Shown here in pieces: positions 34,011 to 41,476 of a DNA stretch of 41,476 nt. Where the stretch lies: positions 1 through 41,476 of the forward strand of contig JASLID010000081.1 in the NCBI GenBank assembly GCA_030153045.1, in the 5' to 3' direction. Position numbers and translations under genes: made by a program. The notes beneath the pieces are model-generated. The model saw nothing but the letters and a program-made list of their open reading frames with translations, searched no databases and was not told where the DNA came from. The DNA comes from Flavobacterium sp. Lineage in GTDB: Bacteria > Bacteroidota > Bacteroidia > Flavobacteriales > Flavobacteriaceae. Numbering within the stretch: position 1 is the stretch's first letter; every line of letters starts with the position of its first letter.

Positions 34011-36428
34011 ATGAAAAAGATGTTAAGTATAGGGTTCTGGGAATTTATTGCCCGAGTAATCTTAAGAAATAGAATTGTCATTTTAGTAGGTGTAATTTTA
34101 ATTACAGCTCTATTGGCTTTGCAGTGGAAAAATATCAAATTCACGCAAACAGAAGCCAACTTAATCCCTGCAGATGATCAAGTAAATGTAGATTACAACT
34201 CTTTTTTGAAACATTTTGGAGAAGAAGGGAACCTCATCATTATCGCCACCAAAGACCCTAAGCTTTTTACACCTACCGTTTTTAAAGCATGGAGCGAAAT
34301 GATTGCCAATATTCAATCGCATAAAGAAGTGGAATTGGTTGTTTCGGTTGATAATTTAAAAAAGCTGTCTAAAAACGACACTTTGCAAACCTTTCAACTA
34401 ACCAATTTAGTTGATCAAAATAAAATTCAAGACCCGAAATACCTAGCCGAAGTCAAAGAAGAATTATTGCATAAACTGCCTTTTTACGAAGGGCTTTTGT
34501 TCAATAAAAAATCGGGTGCCATTCGTTCTGCTATTTACATCGACAAAAAAATTGTCAATACAAAAGCGCGAAAAGACTATGTTTTAAACAAGTTGATTCC
34601 TGAAATTGAAAAGTTTGAAACCAAAACCGGTGTCGACTTGCGTACTTCGGGAATGCCTTATATTAGAACTTTAAACGCCAAAACAATTATCGACGAAATT
34701 GGTTTGTTTATTGGCGCTGCTTTATTAATTACTGGGTTAATTTTTTACTTTTTCTTTCGCTCTTTTAGAGCTACTATCATCTCGTTAATCATTGTGATTA
34801 TTGGTGTGATGTGGTCTTTCGGTATTTTAGGATTGTTGGGTTATGAAATCACTGTTTTAACGGCCTTGGTCCCAACTTTGGTTATCGTTATCGGAATTCC
34901 CAATTGTATTTTCCTAACCAACAAATACCATCAGGAATACAGAATACACAGCAACAAAGCCAAAGCCTTGCAACGTGTTATTACCAAAACCGGTACAGCA
35001 ACATTAATGACCAACCTAACCACTGCGTTAGGTTTCGCCACTTTTATTGCGACTAATAATGTTTTATTGACCGAGTTTGGCGTGGTAACTTCCATTAACA
35101 TTATTGCTTTATACCTACTGTGTTTAGTGGTTATTCCTATATTTCATAGTTATATCCCAGCACCAATACCAAGACATTTGGGTCACTTGGAAAGAGAATC
35201 GCTGACTTCTTTTATGAATTGGATTGTTCGTACGGTAAAATACAATCGTGTAGGTGTCTATACAGTATCCATTTTACTATTAGTCGTTGGAATTATTGGT
35301 ATCTATAAAATGAAAATTTCAGGAAGTATCATTGAAGATATGCCTAAGAAAACAGCCTTTTTTGATGATATTCGATTCTTCGAAAAAGAATTCGACGGCG
35401 TAATGCCTCTTGAAATCATGATTGACACCAAACGCAAGAAAGGCGTCATGAAAATGTCGACATTAAAGCGAATGGAAGAACTGGAAGAAACCATTCAGGA
35501 AATTCCTCACTTGTCGAAACCGCTTTCCATCGTGAGTTTGGTGAAGTATTCGAAACAAGCATATTATAACGGAAATCCGGAATATTTTGAATTGCCAACT
35601 TCGCAAGAACAAGCCTTTATTTTGTCGTATGCTAAAAATGCAGCACAAAACTCGAAGGAAAATGTGATGAAAAGCTATGTGGATTCTACAGGTCGATATG
35701 CCCGAATCACCACTTTTATCAAAGATGAGAATGGCGAAAAAATGGAGGCTATTGAAGCGCAAATTCGTGCCAAAGCCGATAAATTATTTCCACCTTCCAG
35801 CTACAACGTAATTATTACTGGAAAAGCATCCGTATTCCAGAAAGGAACCAAATATTTGTTAGACAACTTGTTGTCTTCACTCCTATTTGCCTTTTTATTG
35901 ACTGGCGGATTGGTAGCCATCATGTTCCGTTCGTTTAAAATGGTATTGGTGTCTATGATCCCAAATTTATTACCCTTATTGATGACGGCAGGATTGATGG
36001 GCTTTTTGGGCATTCCGCTAAAACCATCGACTATCTTAGTTTTCGGAATTGCGTTTGGAATGTCGGTCGACGACACCTTACGCTTCTTGGCTCAATACCG
36101 ATTGGAGTTGGCCAGAAATGACTGGAAAATCAAAAAATCAGTATTTGCTACTTTTGATGATGCGGGAATCAGTATGTTTTACACTTCGATTGTGTTGTTC
36201 TTCGGATTTTCGGTGTTTATGCTGTCAAGTTTTGGAGGAACTGTGGCGTTAGGAGGATTAGTGGCGCTGACTTTGTTTTTTGGAATGTTATCAAATTTGG
36301 TTTTACTACCCTCATTAGTGCTTTCGTTAAACAGAACTTTATCGAACGAACAAGAATTTATCAAGCCTAGAATTGACATCTTAGAGCCAAGTGACGAAGA
36401 AGTGGATGAAGTTGAAAGAAAGAAATAA
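34011..36428 (+). CDS. RND/MMPL-family transporter
   Basis: An 805-residue membrane protein of the RND superfamily with two repeated halves, each with a large extracytoplasmic loop and about six helices. The first half has FFFRSFRATIISLIIVI and a loop GIPNCIFLTNKYHQE; the second half has IMFRSFKMVLVSMIPNLLPL and the proton-relay type motif FGMSVDDTLRFLAQYR (Asp-Asp). The equivalent Asp pair in the first half is replaced. Relatives export lipids or hopanoids, or are called MMPL or patched-like; the substrate here is unknown. The next gene starts 4 bp after its stop. Confidence 0.88.
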   Translation: MKKMLSIGFWEFIARVILRNRIVILVGVILITALLALQWKNIKFTQTEANLIPADDQVNVDYNSFLKHFGEEGNLIIIATKDPKLFTPTVFKAWSEMIANIQSHKEVELVVSVDNLKKLSKNDTLQTFQLTNLVDQNKIQDPKYLAEVKEELLHKLPFYEGLLFNKKSGAIRSAIYIDKKIVNTKARKDYVLNKLIPEIEKFETKTGVDLRTSGMPYIRTLNAKTIIDEIGLFIGAALLITGLIFYFFFRSFRATIISLIIVIIGVMWSFGILGLLGYEITVLTALVPTLVIVIGIPNCIFLTNKYHQEYRIHSNKAKALQRVITKTGTATLMTNLTTALGFATFIATNNVLLTEFGVVTSINIIALYLLCLVVIPIFHSYIPAPIPRHLGHLERESLTSFMNWIVRTVKYNRVGVYTVSILLLVVGIIGIYKMKISGSIIEDMPKKTAFFDDIRFFEKEFDGVMPLEIMIDTKRKKGVMKMSTLKRMEELEETIQEIPHLSKPLSIVSLVKYSKQAYYNGNPEYFELPTSQEQAFILSYAKNAAQNSKENVMKSYVDSTGRYARITTFIKDENGEKMEAIEAQIRAKADKLFPPSSYNVIITGKASVFQKGTKYLLDNLLSSLLFAFLLTGGLVAIMFRSFKMVLVSMIPNLLPLLMTAGLMGFLGIPLKPSTILVFGIAFGMSVDDTLRFLAQYRLELARNDWKIKKSVFATFDDAGISMFYTSIVLFFGFSVFMLSSFGGTVALGGLVALTLFFGMLSNLVLLPSLVLSLNRTLSNEQEFIKPRIDILEPSDEEVDEVERKK

Positions 36429-36432
36429 CATC

Positions 36433-36855
36433 ATGATTTTAACAATAGTCTACATCGCATTTTTTGTGTATTTAAATTATACCATTTATACTTCTTTAAA
36501 AATTGGATTTGTAGAAAACCAAAAACAAGGAATTATCGCTGGTAGCTGTTTGATCTTGCAGATTCTTTTTCATTTATTTTTTGAATTTGAAGGAATGTTG
36601 TCTGGAAAAGTATTCTCGTTATTATTTATTTTTAGCTTATCCATAATAGCACTGAAATACATGAATCAGCTGAATAGATCCCTAATGGATTCCGGAATGA
36701 AAAAAAACAATCCAAATCTTTATGAAAGTGACACTTACGGCATATTTAGTAGTACTTCTACATTTGTCGCCCAGGTAATAATGCCTCTTGGCACTACTTT
36801 CTTTCAGATTATAGTTATTTTAAACACTGAAATACAAGATAATTTAAACATCTAA
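36433..36855 (+). CDS. Small membrane protein of unknown function downstream of the RND gene
   Basis: Not recognised. The 140-residue product has about four hydrophobic segments (roughly 2-22, 30-50, 58-76 and 112-132) and a basic cytosolic-looking loop with MKKNNPNLYES. The ATG at 36433 starts 4 bp after the RND stop; an in-frame ATG at 36406 would overlap the RND gene by 23 bp and is possible. The close spacing suggests it is a partner or accessory of the RND protein. A large palindromic repeat begins right after its stop. Confidence 0.7.
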   Translation: MILTIVYIAFFVYLNYTIYTSLKIGFVENQKQGIIAGSCLILQILFHLFFEFEGMLSGKVFSLLFIFSLSIIALKYMNQLNRSLMDSGMKKNNPNLYESDTYGIFSSTSTFVAQVIMPLGTTFFQIIVILNTEIQDNLNI

Positions 36856-36856
36856 A

Positions 36857-36955
36857 ATAGCCCCGATAGTAGTGGAAATCCTTTTGAGTTTGTCACACTG
36901 AGCTTGTCGAAGTGACAAACTTAAAAGATTGTAACGAATAGCGGGAAATAGCTTC
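36857..36955. repeat. Structured intergenic repeat with nested palindrome
   Basis: CTTTTGAGTTTGTCAC (36881-36896) pairs with GTGACAAACTTAAAAG (36912-36927) with one G-T pair. Inside is CACTGAGCTTGTCGAAGTG (36896-36914), itself able to pair at its ends. Outer complementary segments AGC-CCCG and CGGG-GCT (about 36859-36865 and 36941-36953) close the structure. I recall similar intergenic repeats in Flavobacteriaceae. It could also act as a terminator for the RND unit. The asnS promoter follows. Confidence 0.75.
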
Positions 36956-36975
36956 CAAAAATTATACAAATCAAT

Positions 36976-36983
36976 TATATTTG
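36976..36983 (+). promoter_or_regulatory. -7 promoter box for asnS
   Basis: TATATTTG is an exact TAnnTTTG match, 22 bp before the ATG at 37006. Confidence 0.6.
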
Positions 36984-37005
36984 CAATTATTAATTACAAT
37001 TTAAA

Positions 37006-38439
37006 ATGAAACATACAAAAGTTAAAGACTTACTAAACAGTACAAAAACGCTTCACGAAGTAAATGCAAAAGGATGGGTAAGAACTTTTAGAAACAATCA
37101 GTTTATTGCGTTGAACGATGGTTCGACGATTCATAATATTCAGTGTGTAGTCGATTTTGAAAATACACCGGAGGAAGAATTAAAAAGAATTACTACCGGA
37201 GCTGCAATTTCAGTAACGGGAGAATTGGTAGAAAGCAAAGGTGCTGGTCAGAAATATGAAATTCAGGTTTCTAAATTAGAAATTCTGGGTGATTCAGATG
37301 CTGAAAAATTCCCAATGCAACCAAAGAAACACTCGTTAGAATTCTTACGTGAAAATGCGCATTTGCGTGTGCGTACGAATGCTTTTGGCGCGATTATGCG
37401 TGTGCGTTCCGTATTGTCTTTTGCCGTACACCAGTATTTTCAAGAGAAAGGGTTTGTGTATGTGAATACGCCAATTATTACAGGTTCTGATGCGGAAGGT
37501 GCTGGAGAAATGTTCAAAGTAACCGCTTTGCCTTTCGACAACACCCCAAGAACAGAAGACGGAAAAATAGATTACAAAAAAGATTTCTTTGGAAAAGAAA
37601 CGAACCTTACGGTTTCAGGACAATTAGAAGGAGAAACGTTTGCGATGGCTTTGGGTCAGATTTATACGTTTGGACCAACGTTTAGAGCAGAAAATTCAAA
37701 CACCTCTCGTCACCTGGCGGAATTTTGGATGATTGAACCAGAAGTGGCATTCAACAACCTAGATGACAACATGGATTTGGCCGAAGATTTTATCCAATAC
37801 GTGATTAAATACACGATGGAGAAATGTCAGGACGATTTAAAATTCCTAGAAGGTCGTTTGTTAGAAGAAGAAAAATCGAAACCACAAGCGGAACGTAGCG
37901 AAATGGCTTTGTTAGAAAAATTGAATTTCGTTTTAGAAAACAATTTCAAACGTGTTTCATATACGGAAGCGATTGACATCTTGAGAGATTCAACACCAAA
38001 CAAAAAGAAGAAATTCCAATATGTTATTAACGAATGGGGGGCCGATTTACAATCGGAACACGAGCGTTATTTAGTTGAAAAACACTTTAAATGTCCGGTA
38101 ATTTTATTCGATTACCCAGCGAACATCAAAGCATTTTACATGCGTTTGAACGAGGACGGAAAAACGGTTCGTGCGATGGACATCCTTTTCCCAGGTATTG
38201 GAGAAATTGTAGGAGGTTCGCAAAGAGAGGAACGTTACGACGTTTTAGTAGAAAAAATGAAAGCGTTAGGCATCGATGAAGAAGAATTATGGTGGTACTT
38301 AGACACACGCCGTTTTGGTAGTGCGGTTCACTCAGGTTTCGGATTAGGTTTTGAAAGATTGGTATTGTTTGTAACGGGTATGACGAATATCCGCGACGTA
38401 ATTCCTTTCCCAAGAACGCCAATGAATGCAGAATTCTAG
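37006..38439 (+). CDS. asnS: Asparaginyl-tRNA synthetase
   Basis: Charges tRNA-Asn with asparagine. The 477-residue class II enzyme has an OB-fold anticodon-binding domain (about 14-110, GWVRTFRNNQFIALNDGS), motif 2 in TFRAENSNTSRHLAEFWMIE and motif 3 in GFGLGFERLVLFVTG. NIRDVIPFPRTP near the end is typical of AsnRS and AspRS. It separates from AspRS by the Asn-type EGAGEMFKV and GGSQREERYDVL stretches. It is followed by rpoN after 84 bp. Confidence 0.96.
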   Translation: MKHTKVKDLLNSTKTLHEVNAKGWVRTFRNNQFIALNDGSTIHNIQCVVDFENTPEEELKRITTGAAISVTGELVESKGAGQKYEIQVSKLEILGDSDAEKFPMQPKKHSLEFLRENAHLRVRTNAFGAIMRVRSVLSFAVHQYFQEKGFVYVNTPIITGSDAEGAGEMFKVTALPFDNTPRTEDGKIDYKKDFFGKETNLTVSGQLEGETFAMALGQIYTFGPTFRAENSNTSRHLAEFWMIEPEVAFNNLDDNMDLAEDFIQYVIKYTMEKCQDDLKFLEGRLLEEEKSKPQAERSEMALLEKLNFVLENNFKRVSYTEAIDILRDSTPNKKKKFQYVINEWGADLQSEHERYLVEKHFKCPVILFDYPANIKAFYMRLNEDGKTVRAMDILFPGIGEIVGGSQREERYDVLVEKMKALGIDEEELWWYLDTRRFGSAVHSGFGLGFERLVLFVTGMTNIRDVIPFPRTPMNAEF

Positions 38440-38448
38440 ATTGAAGTT

Positions 38449-38499
38449 GATTTGTTTATTTGTTGATTCGTGTATTCGAATACTCCAAATAAACAAATC
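38449..38499. repeat. Nested perfect palindromes between asnS and rpoN
   Basis: GATTTGTTTATTT (38449-38461) and AAATAAACAAATC (38487-38499) are exact inverted copies of 13 bp. The loop contains GTATTCGAATAC (38472-38483), a perfect 12-bp palindrome. No T-run follows, so it is a weak terminator at best. It could be a regulatory site for rpoN. Two ACATAAAC copies follow (near 38502-38517). Confidence 0.7.
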
Positions 38500-38523
38500 C
38501 ACACATAAACACATAAACAACCC

Positions 38524-39990
38524 ATGTTAAAGCAGTTTCTAAATCTTAAATTATCTCAAAAATTATCTCCACAACAAATTCAGTTGATGAAGTTAATTCA
38601 ATTGCCTACGCAGGCTTTTGAACAACGCCTCATTGAAGAAATGAATGAGAATCCGGCATTGGAAGGAGGGACAGATGATGAAGAAATTTACGAAAAAGAC
38701 GAATTTGACAACAATGACGAGTACGACGATTTCGATGGCAACGAAAACATCGATTCGGGCGATATTAACATTGACGAATATTTAAGCAACGACGAAACTC
38801 CCGATTATAAAACCCAAACCAGCAATTACAGTGACGACGATGAAGATCGCGAATCGCCATTGGCTGCTCCGGTAAGTTTTCATCAGGATTTAATCAATCA
38901 GTTGAATACGTTTATATTGACGGACGACCAACGTGATATTGCCGAATTCCTAGTAGGAAGTATCGACGATATGGGTTACATCCGTCGTAGTATCCAAGAT
39001 ATTGTGGATGATATGGCGTTTACACAAGGTATTTATACCGATGAAAAAACCGTCGAGAAAATACTGAACATTGTTCATGAACTAGAACCATCGGGTGTGG
39101 GCGCGCGCGATTTGCAGGAATGTTTGTTGTTGCAATTGAAACACAAAACACCAACCGAATCGATAGCATTAGCCATTAACATCATCGAAGAACAATTTGA
39201 AGCTTTTACCAAAAAGCATTACGATAAATTACTGGCTAAATATTCGGTTTCGAGAGAGCAATTGAAAAAAGCAATCGACGAAATCGAAAAACTAAATCCA
39301 AAGCCAGGAGGCGCTTTCACCGGCGCTAATAAAATCACCGAACACGTCGTACCGGATTTTGCCATTCGCATTATTGACGATGAATTAGAATTGACTTTAA
39401 ACGGTCGTAATGCGCCCGAATTGCATGTCTCGAAAGACTATCAGGACATGATGAAGACGTATAAAGATTCAAAAGACAAATCGGCACAACAAAAAGATGC
39501 GGTGCAGTTTATCAAACAAAAATTAGATTCAGCTAAATGGTTTATCGACGCCATCAAACAACGTCAGGAAACTTTGTTTGTGACGATGAATGCCATCATG
39601 CATTTCCAACAGGAATATTTCTTAGATGGTGATGAAACCAAACTGAAACCGATGATCTTAAAAGACATCGCCGATATGATTGGTTTAGACATTTCTACCG
39701 TTTCGCGTGTAGCGAACAGCAAATATGTCGATACGCCTTACGGGACCAAACTAATTAAAGAATTTTTCTCGGAAGCCATGACCAATGACCAAGGAGAAGA
39801 AGTTTCGACGATAGAAATTAAAAACATCCTGCAAACGGTCATTGCCGAAGAAGACAAAAGCAAACCGCTTCCGGATGACCAACTAGCCGACATACTAAAA
39901 GAGAGAGGCTACCCTATTGCGCGTAGAACCGTGGCCAAATACCGTGAACAATTAGACATTCCGGTGGCAAGGATGAGAAAGAAGATGTAA
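38524..39990 (+). CDS. rpoN: RNA polymerase sigma-54 factor
   Basis: Directs RNA polymerase to -24/-12 promoters, which need an AAA+ activator. Region I is LSQKLSPQQIQLMKLIQLP (about 10-28), followed by an acidic linker rich in Asp and Glu (about 50-110). The core-binding region follows, then a helix-turn-helix (LKDIADMIGLDISTVSRV) and the RpoN box ARRTVAKYR (466-474). The 488-residue length is normal. No enhancer-binding activator is encoded in the window. Confidence 0.96.
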   Translation: MLKQFLNLKLSQKLSPQQIQLMKLIQLPTQAFEQRLIEEMNENPALEGGTDDEEIYEKDEFDNNDEYDDFDGNENIDSGDINIDEYLSNDETPDYKTQTSNYSDDDEDRESPLAAPVSFHQDLINQLNTFILTDDQRDIAEFLVGSIDDMGYIRRSIQDIVDDMAFTQGIYTDEKTVEKILNIVHELEPSGVGARDLQECLLLQLKHKTPTESIALAINIIEEQFEAFTKKHYDKLLAKYSVSREQLKKAIDEIEKLNPKPGGAFTGANKITEHVVPDFAIRIIDDELELTLNGRNAPELHVSKDYQDMMKTYKDSKDKSAQQKDAVQFIKQKLDSAKWFIDAIKQRQETLFVTMNAIMHFQQEYFLDGDETKLKPMILKDIADMIGLDISTVSRVANSKYVDTPYGTKLIKEFFSEAMTNDQGEEVSTIEIKNILQTVIAEEDKSKPLPDDQLADILKERGYPIARRTVAKYREQLDIPVARMRKKM

Positions 39991-40044
39991 CTTTACAAGA
40001 CGCAAAATAAATAGTAACAACCTGTTGGGTATAATTATTAAAAA

Positions 40045-40164
40045 CGTCAGTTCGAGTGTTTTTTGTGTAGTAAAAACGAAACAAAAAATGTATCGAGAAC
40101 CGTTTTTAATGAAATTTTTCTTGTTCTCGATACGATTTTCTTTCGAAAATCACTCGAACTGACG
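40045..40164. repeat. Composite inverted repeat made of two head-to-head elements
   Basis: CGTCAGTTCGAGTG (40045-40058) and CACTCGAACTGACG (40151-40164) are exact inverted copies. Inside, GTATCGAGAAC (40090-40100) and GTTCTCGATAC (40123-40133) are a second exact pair. Each half also holds its own small hairpin: TTTTTTGT/ACAAAAAA (40059-40066/40081-40088) and GATTTTC/GAAAATC (40134-40140/40145-40151). The layout looks like two copies of one element of about 42-56 bp facing each other. The gap between rpoN and the methyltransferase gene (39991-40224) holds nothing else I recognise. Confidence 0.8.
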
Positions 40165-40224
40165 AAAAATCATCATCAAAAACTAATTGCATCCAACGAG
40201 TTAATAACAATAACCTGAATTGTT

Positions 40225-41313
40225 ATGTTGTTATCTGAAATCATACTGCAAAAAATACGGAATCAAGGTCCCATTTCCTTTCATGATTTCATGGAAATGG
40301 CTTTGTATTATCCCCAATTAGGGTATTATACTTCCAACAGTAATCAATTAGGCAGATCTGGCGATTATTACACCAGCCCCAACCTTACTCCGCTTTTTGG
40401 AGTAATGATAGGAAAGCAGCTCGAAGAAATGTGGGAACACATGGGCAAAGAAGCCTTTACCATTGTTGAATATGGCGCCGGAACCGGCAAACTTTGCCGT
40501 AACATCCTTGATTATCTTAAAAACAATCCTGATTTCTATAACAAACTGAACTACTGCATCATTGAAAAAAGCCCGGCAATGCGAGAAAAAGGCAGTGCGA
40601 ATGAGCATGAAAAGATTAGTTGGCACACTACCATTACAGACATCCCTCCAGTTACCGGATGCATACTCTCCAACGAATTAGTAGATAATTTTTCAGTGCA
40701 TCGTGTAGTGATGGAAGAGGAACTTATGGAAGTCTATGTGGATTATGCAGCCGATTTTGTCGAATGGCAAAAACCCGCCACAAAAGAATTGAAAGATTAT
40801 TTCGAGGAACTCCAAGTAACCTTACCCAAAGGATTCCAAACAGAAATCAATCTTCAGGCTCTGACTTGGATGCAAGAAATAGCCCAACACTTAAAAAAAG
40901 GATATGTACTCACAATAGATTACGGACATACCTCTCCTGAACTATATGCTGACCAAAGACGTTCCGGCACACTGGTTTGTTACAATAAACATACTGTAAA
41001 TGAAAATCCATACGACAACATAGGAAATCAGGACATCACTTCCCACGTTAATTTTTCGGCATTATGCCATTGGGGGATTAAGAACGGACTGACTTGTTGC
41101 GGACTAACCAATCAAGCTCATTTTTTACTCTCCTTAGGATTTAAAGAGCACCTCAAAAAGTCGCTGCACTATGACGAAAACCCAGTTGCCGCAATTAAAG
41201 AAGAAGCTTTTCTCACACATGCCCTACTCATGGATATGGGAACCAAATTTAAAGTACTCCTTCAGGAAAAGGGTATGATAAAAAAAGAATTAATGGGACT
41301 AAAAGTGCTTTAG
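40225..41313 (+). CDS. SAM-dependent methyltransferase, MidA/NDUFAF7 family
   Basis: A class I methyltransferase of the family containing NDUFAF7, which methylates an arginine of a complex I subunit in mitochondria. In 362 residues: GPISFHDFMEMALYYPQLGY (15-34), SGDYYTSP (45-52), the SAM site VEYGAGTGKL (81-90), SNELVDNFSVHR (149-160) and LTIDYGH. The bacterial substrate is not known from sequence. It has a long structured repeat upstream and a hairpin over its stop codon. Codon use is slightly less AT-rich than in many genes of the window. Confidence 0.9.
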   Translation: MLLSEIILQKIRNQGPISFHDFMEMALYYPQLGYYTSNSNQLGRSGDYYTSPNLTPLFGVMIGKQLEEMWEHMGKEAFTIVEYGAGTGKLCRNILDYLKNNPDFYNKLNYCIIEKSPAMREKGSANEHEKISWHTTITDIPPVTGCILSNELVDNFSVHRVVMEEELMEVYVDYAADFVEWQKPATKELKDYFEELQVTLPKGFQTEINLQALTWMQEIAQHLKKGYVLTIDYGHTSPELYADQRRSGTLVCYNKHTVNENPYDNIGNQDITSHVNFSALCHWGIKNGLTCCGLTNQAHFLLSLGFKEHLKKSLHYDENPVAAIKEEAFLTHALLMDMGTKFKVLLQEKGMIKKELMGLKVL

Positions 41314-41317
41314 TCTC
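41293..41317 (+). terminator. Hairpin over the methyltransferase stop codon
   Basis: TGGGACTAAA (41293-41302) pairs with TTTAGTCTCA (41308-41317), a 10-bp stem with one G-T pair and a 5-base loop. No T-run follows, so it may be a weak terminator or an RNA end-stabiliser. Confidence 0.4.
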
Positions 41318-41412
41318 ATTGTAACCACTTTAACATTTTTAAACTTTAACAAAGATTACGGAAAAACCGTAAAATCATTCGCAACGGATTCTTTAATATT
41401 GCCCTATAAGAC

Positions 41413-41476
41413 AAGGGTTTTCTACAGCTGAAAGTTTCCCTTAAAAAAACAAAGCATAAGGGGATTTTACAGCTGA
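41413..41476. repeat. Two imperfect 19-bp direct repeats at the window end
   Basis: AAGGGTTTTCTACAGCTGA (41413-41431) and AAGGGGATTTTACAGCTGA (41458-41476) match at 16 of 19 positions with a 45-bp period. The second copy is cut off by the window end, so the number of copies is unknown. The rest of 41318-41412 holds no gene that I can see. Confidence 0.5.

Noticed and set aside
36433..36855. An extended start at the GTG at 36391 or ATG at 36406
   Set aside because: Both overlap the end of the RND gene and add a charged stretch that is the RND C-terminus in another frame. The ATG at 36433 starts directly with a membrane helix.
41356..41372. TTACGG/CCGTAA hairpin as a terminator
   Set aside because: The stem is only 6 bp and is followed by A and mixed sequence, not T.

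Overview
The window looks like chromosomal DNA of a Flavobacterium-like member of the Bacteroidetes (inference). The DNA is AT-rich. Many genes are preceded by the Bacteroidetes -7 promoter box TAnnTTTG and few have a Shine-Dalgarno sequence. Family content fits too: a DUF5686 protein, a large outer-membrane barrel protein, a mevalonate pathway pair, a GGGP-type UbiA prenyltransferase and a sigma-54 gene directly after asnS. I saw no phage, IS element, CRISPR array or conjugative module. This is mostly housekeeping sequence with some decayed genes and intergenic repeats.

Layout. 1-3.9 kb: tRNA-Gln(UUG) with a terminator, then fbp on the minus strand, then an exported M48 peptidase, a GNAT acetyltransferase and aspartate kinase on the plus strand. 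4-8.1 kb: a 1136-residue outer-membrane barrel protein of unknown function and an exported Lys/Ala-rich protein. 8.2-11.5 kb: a GH13 lipoprotein whose nucleophile Asp reads Asn, a glycerophosphodiesterase, and a BaiN/HI0933-type flavoprotein. 11.5-16.9 kb: tspO, then mvaD, a mevalonate-kinase-like GHMP kinase, an orphan five-helix membrane protein, a UbiA prenyltransferase, a decayed small secreted gene, a VF530 protein and a queuosine-precursor transporter.

16.9-23.7 kb is a complete thiamine operon behind a TPP riboswitch: thiS, thiC, a ThiE/TenI-like paralogue, thiD, thiE, thiG, thiH, thiF. Genes from the TenI-like one to thiG overlap, and thiH/thiF overlap by ATGA. A possible translational switch can be drawn between the aptamer P1 strand and the thiS start codon. 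23.8-25.2 kb: pyrH-frr. 25.3-31 kb: an exported Ppx/GppA-like protein, an MFS transporter, a membrane-anchored coiled-coil protein and a DUF5686 outer-membrane protein. 31.0-31.6 kb holds two decayed minus-strand genes. 31.6-36.9 kb: a CPA2 cation/proton antiporter (minus), an RND/MMPL-type exporter and a small membrane protein. 36.9-41.5 kb: asnS, rpoN and a MidA/NDUFAF7-type methyltransferase, separated by three structured palindromic repeats.

Several reading frames can be extended upstream to a TTG or GTG codon. I chose the internal ATG because in at least three cases (fbp, the DUF5686 gene, the RND gene) the upstream TTG is itself part of the -7 promoter box. I did not find a clearly novel multi-gene system. 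The best leads are the exported Ppx-like protein and its neighbours, the GH13 D-to-N change, the TPP expression platform, the decayed locus at 31.0-31.6 kb and the composite palindromes.
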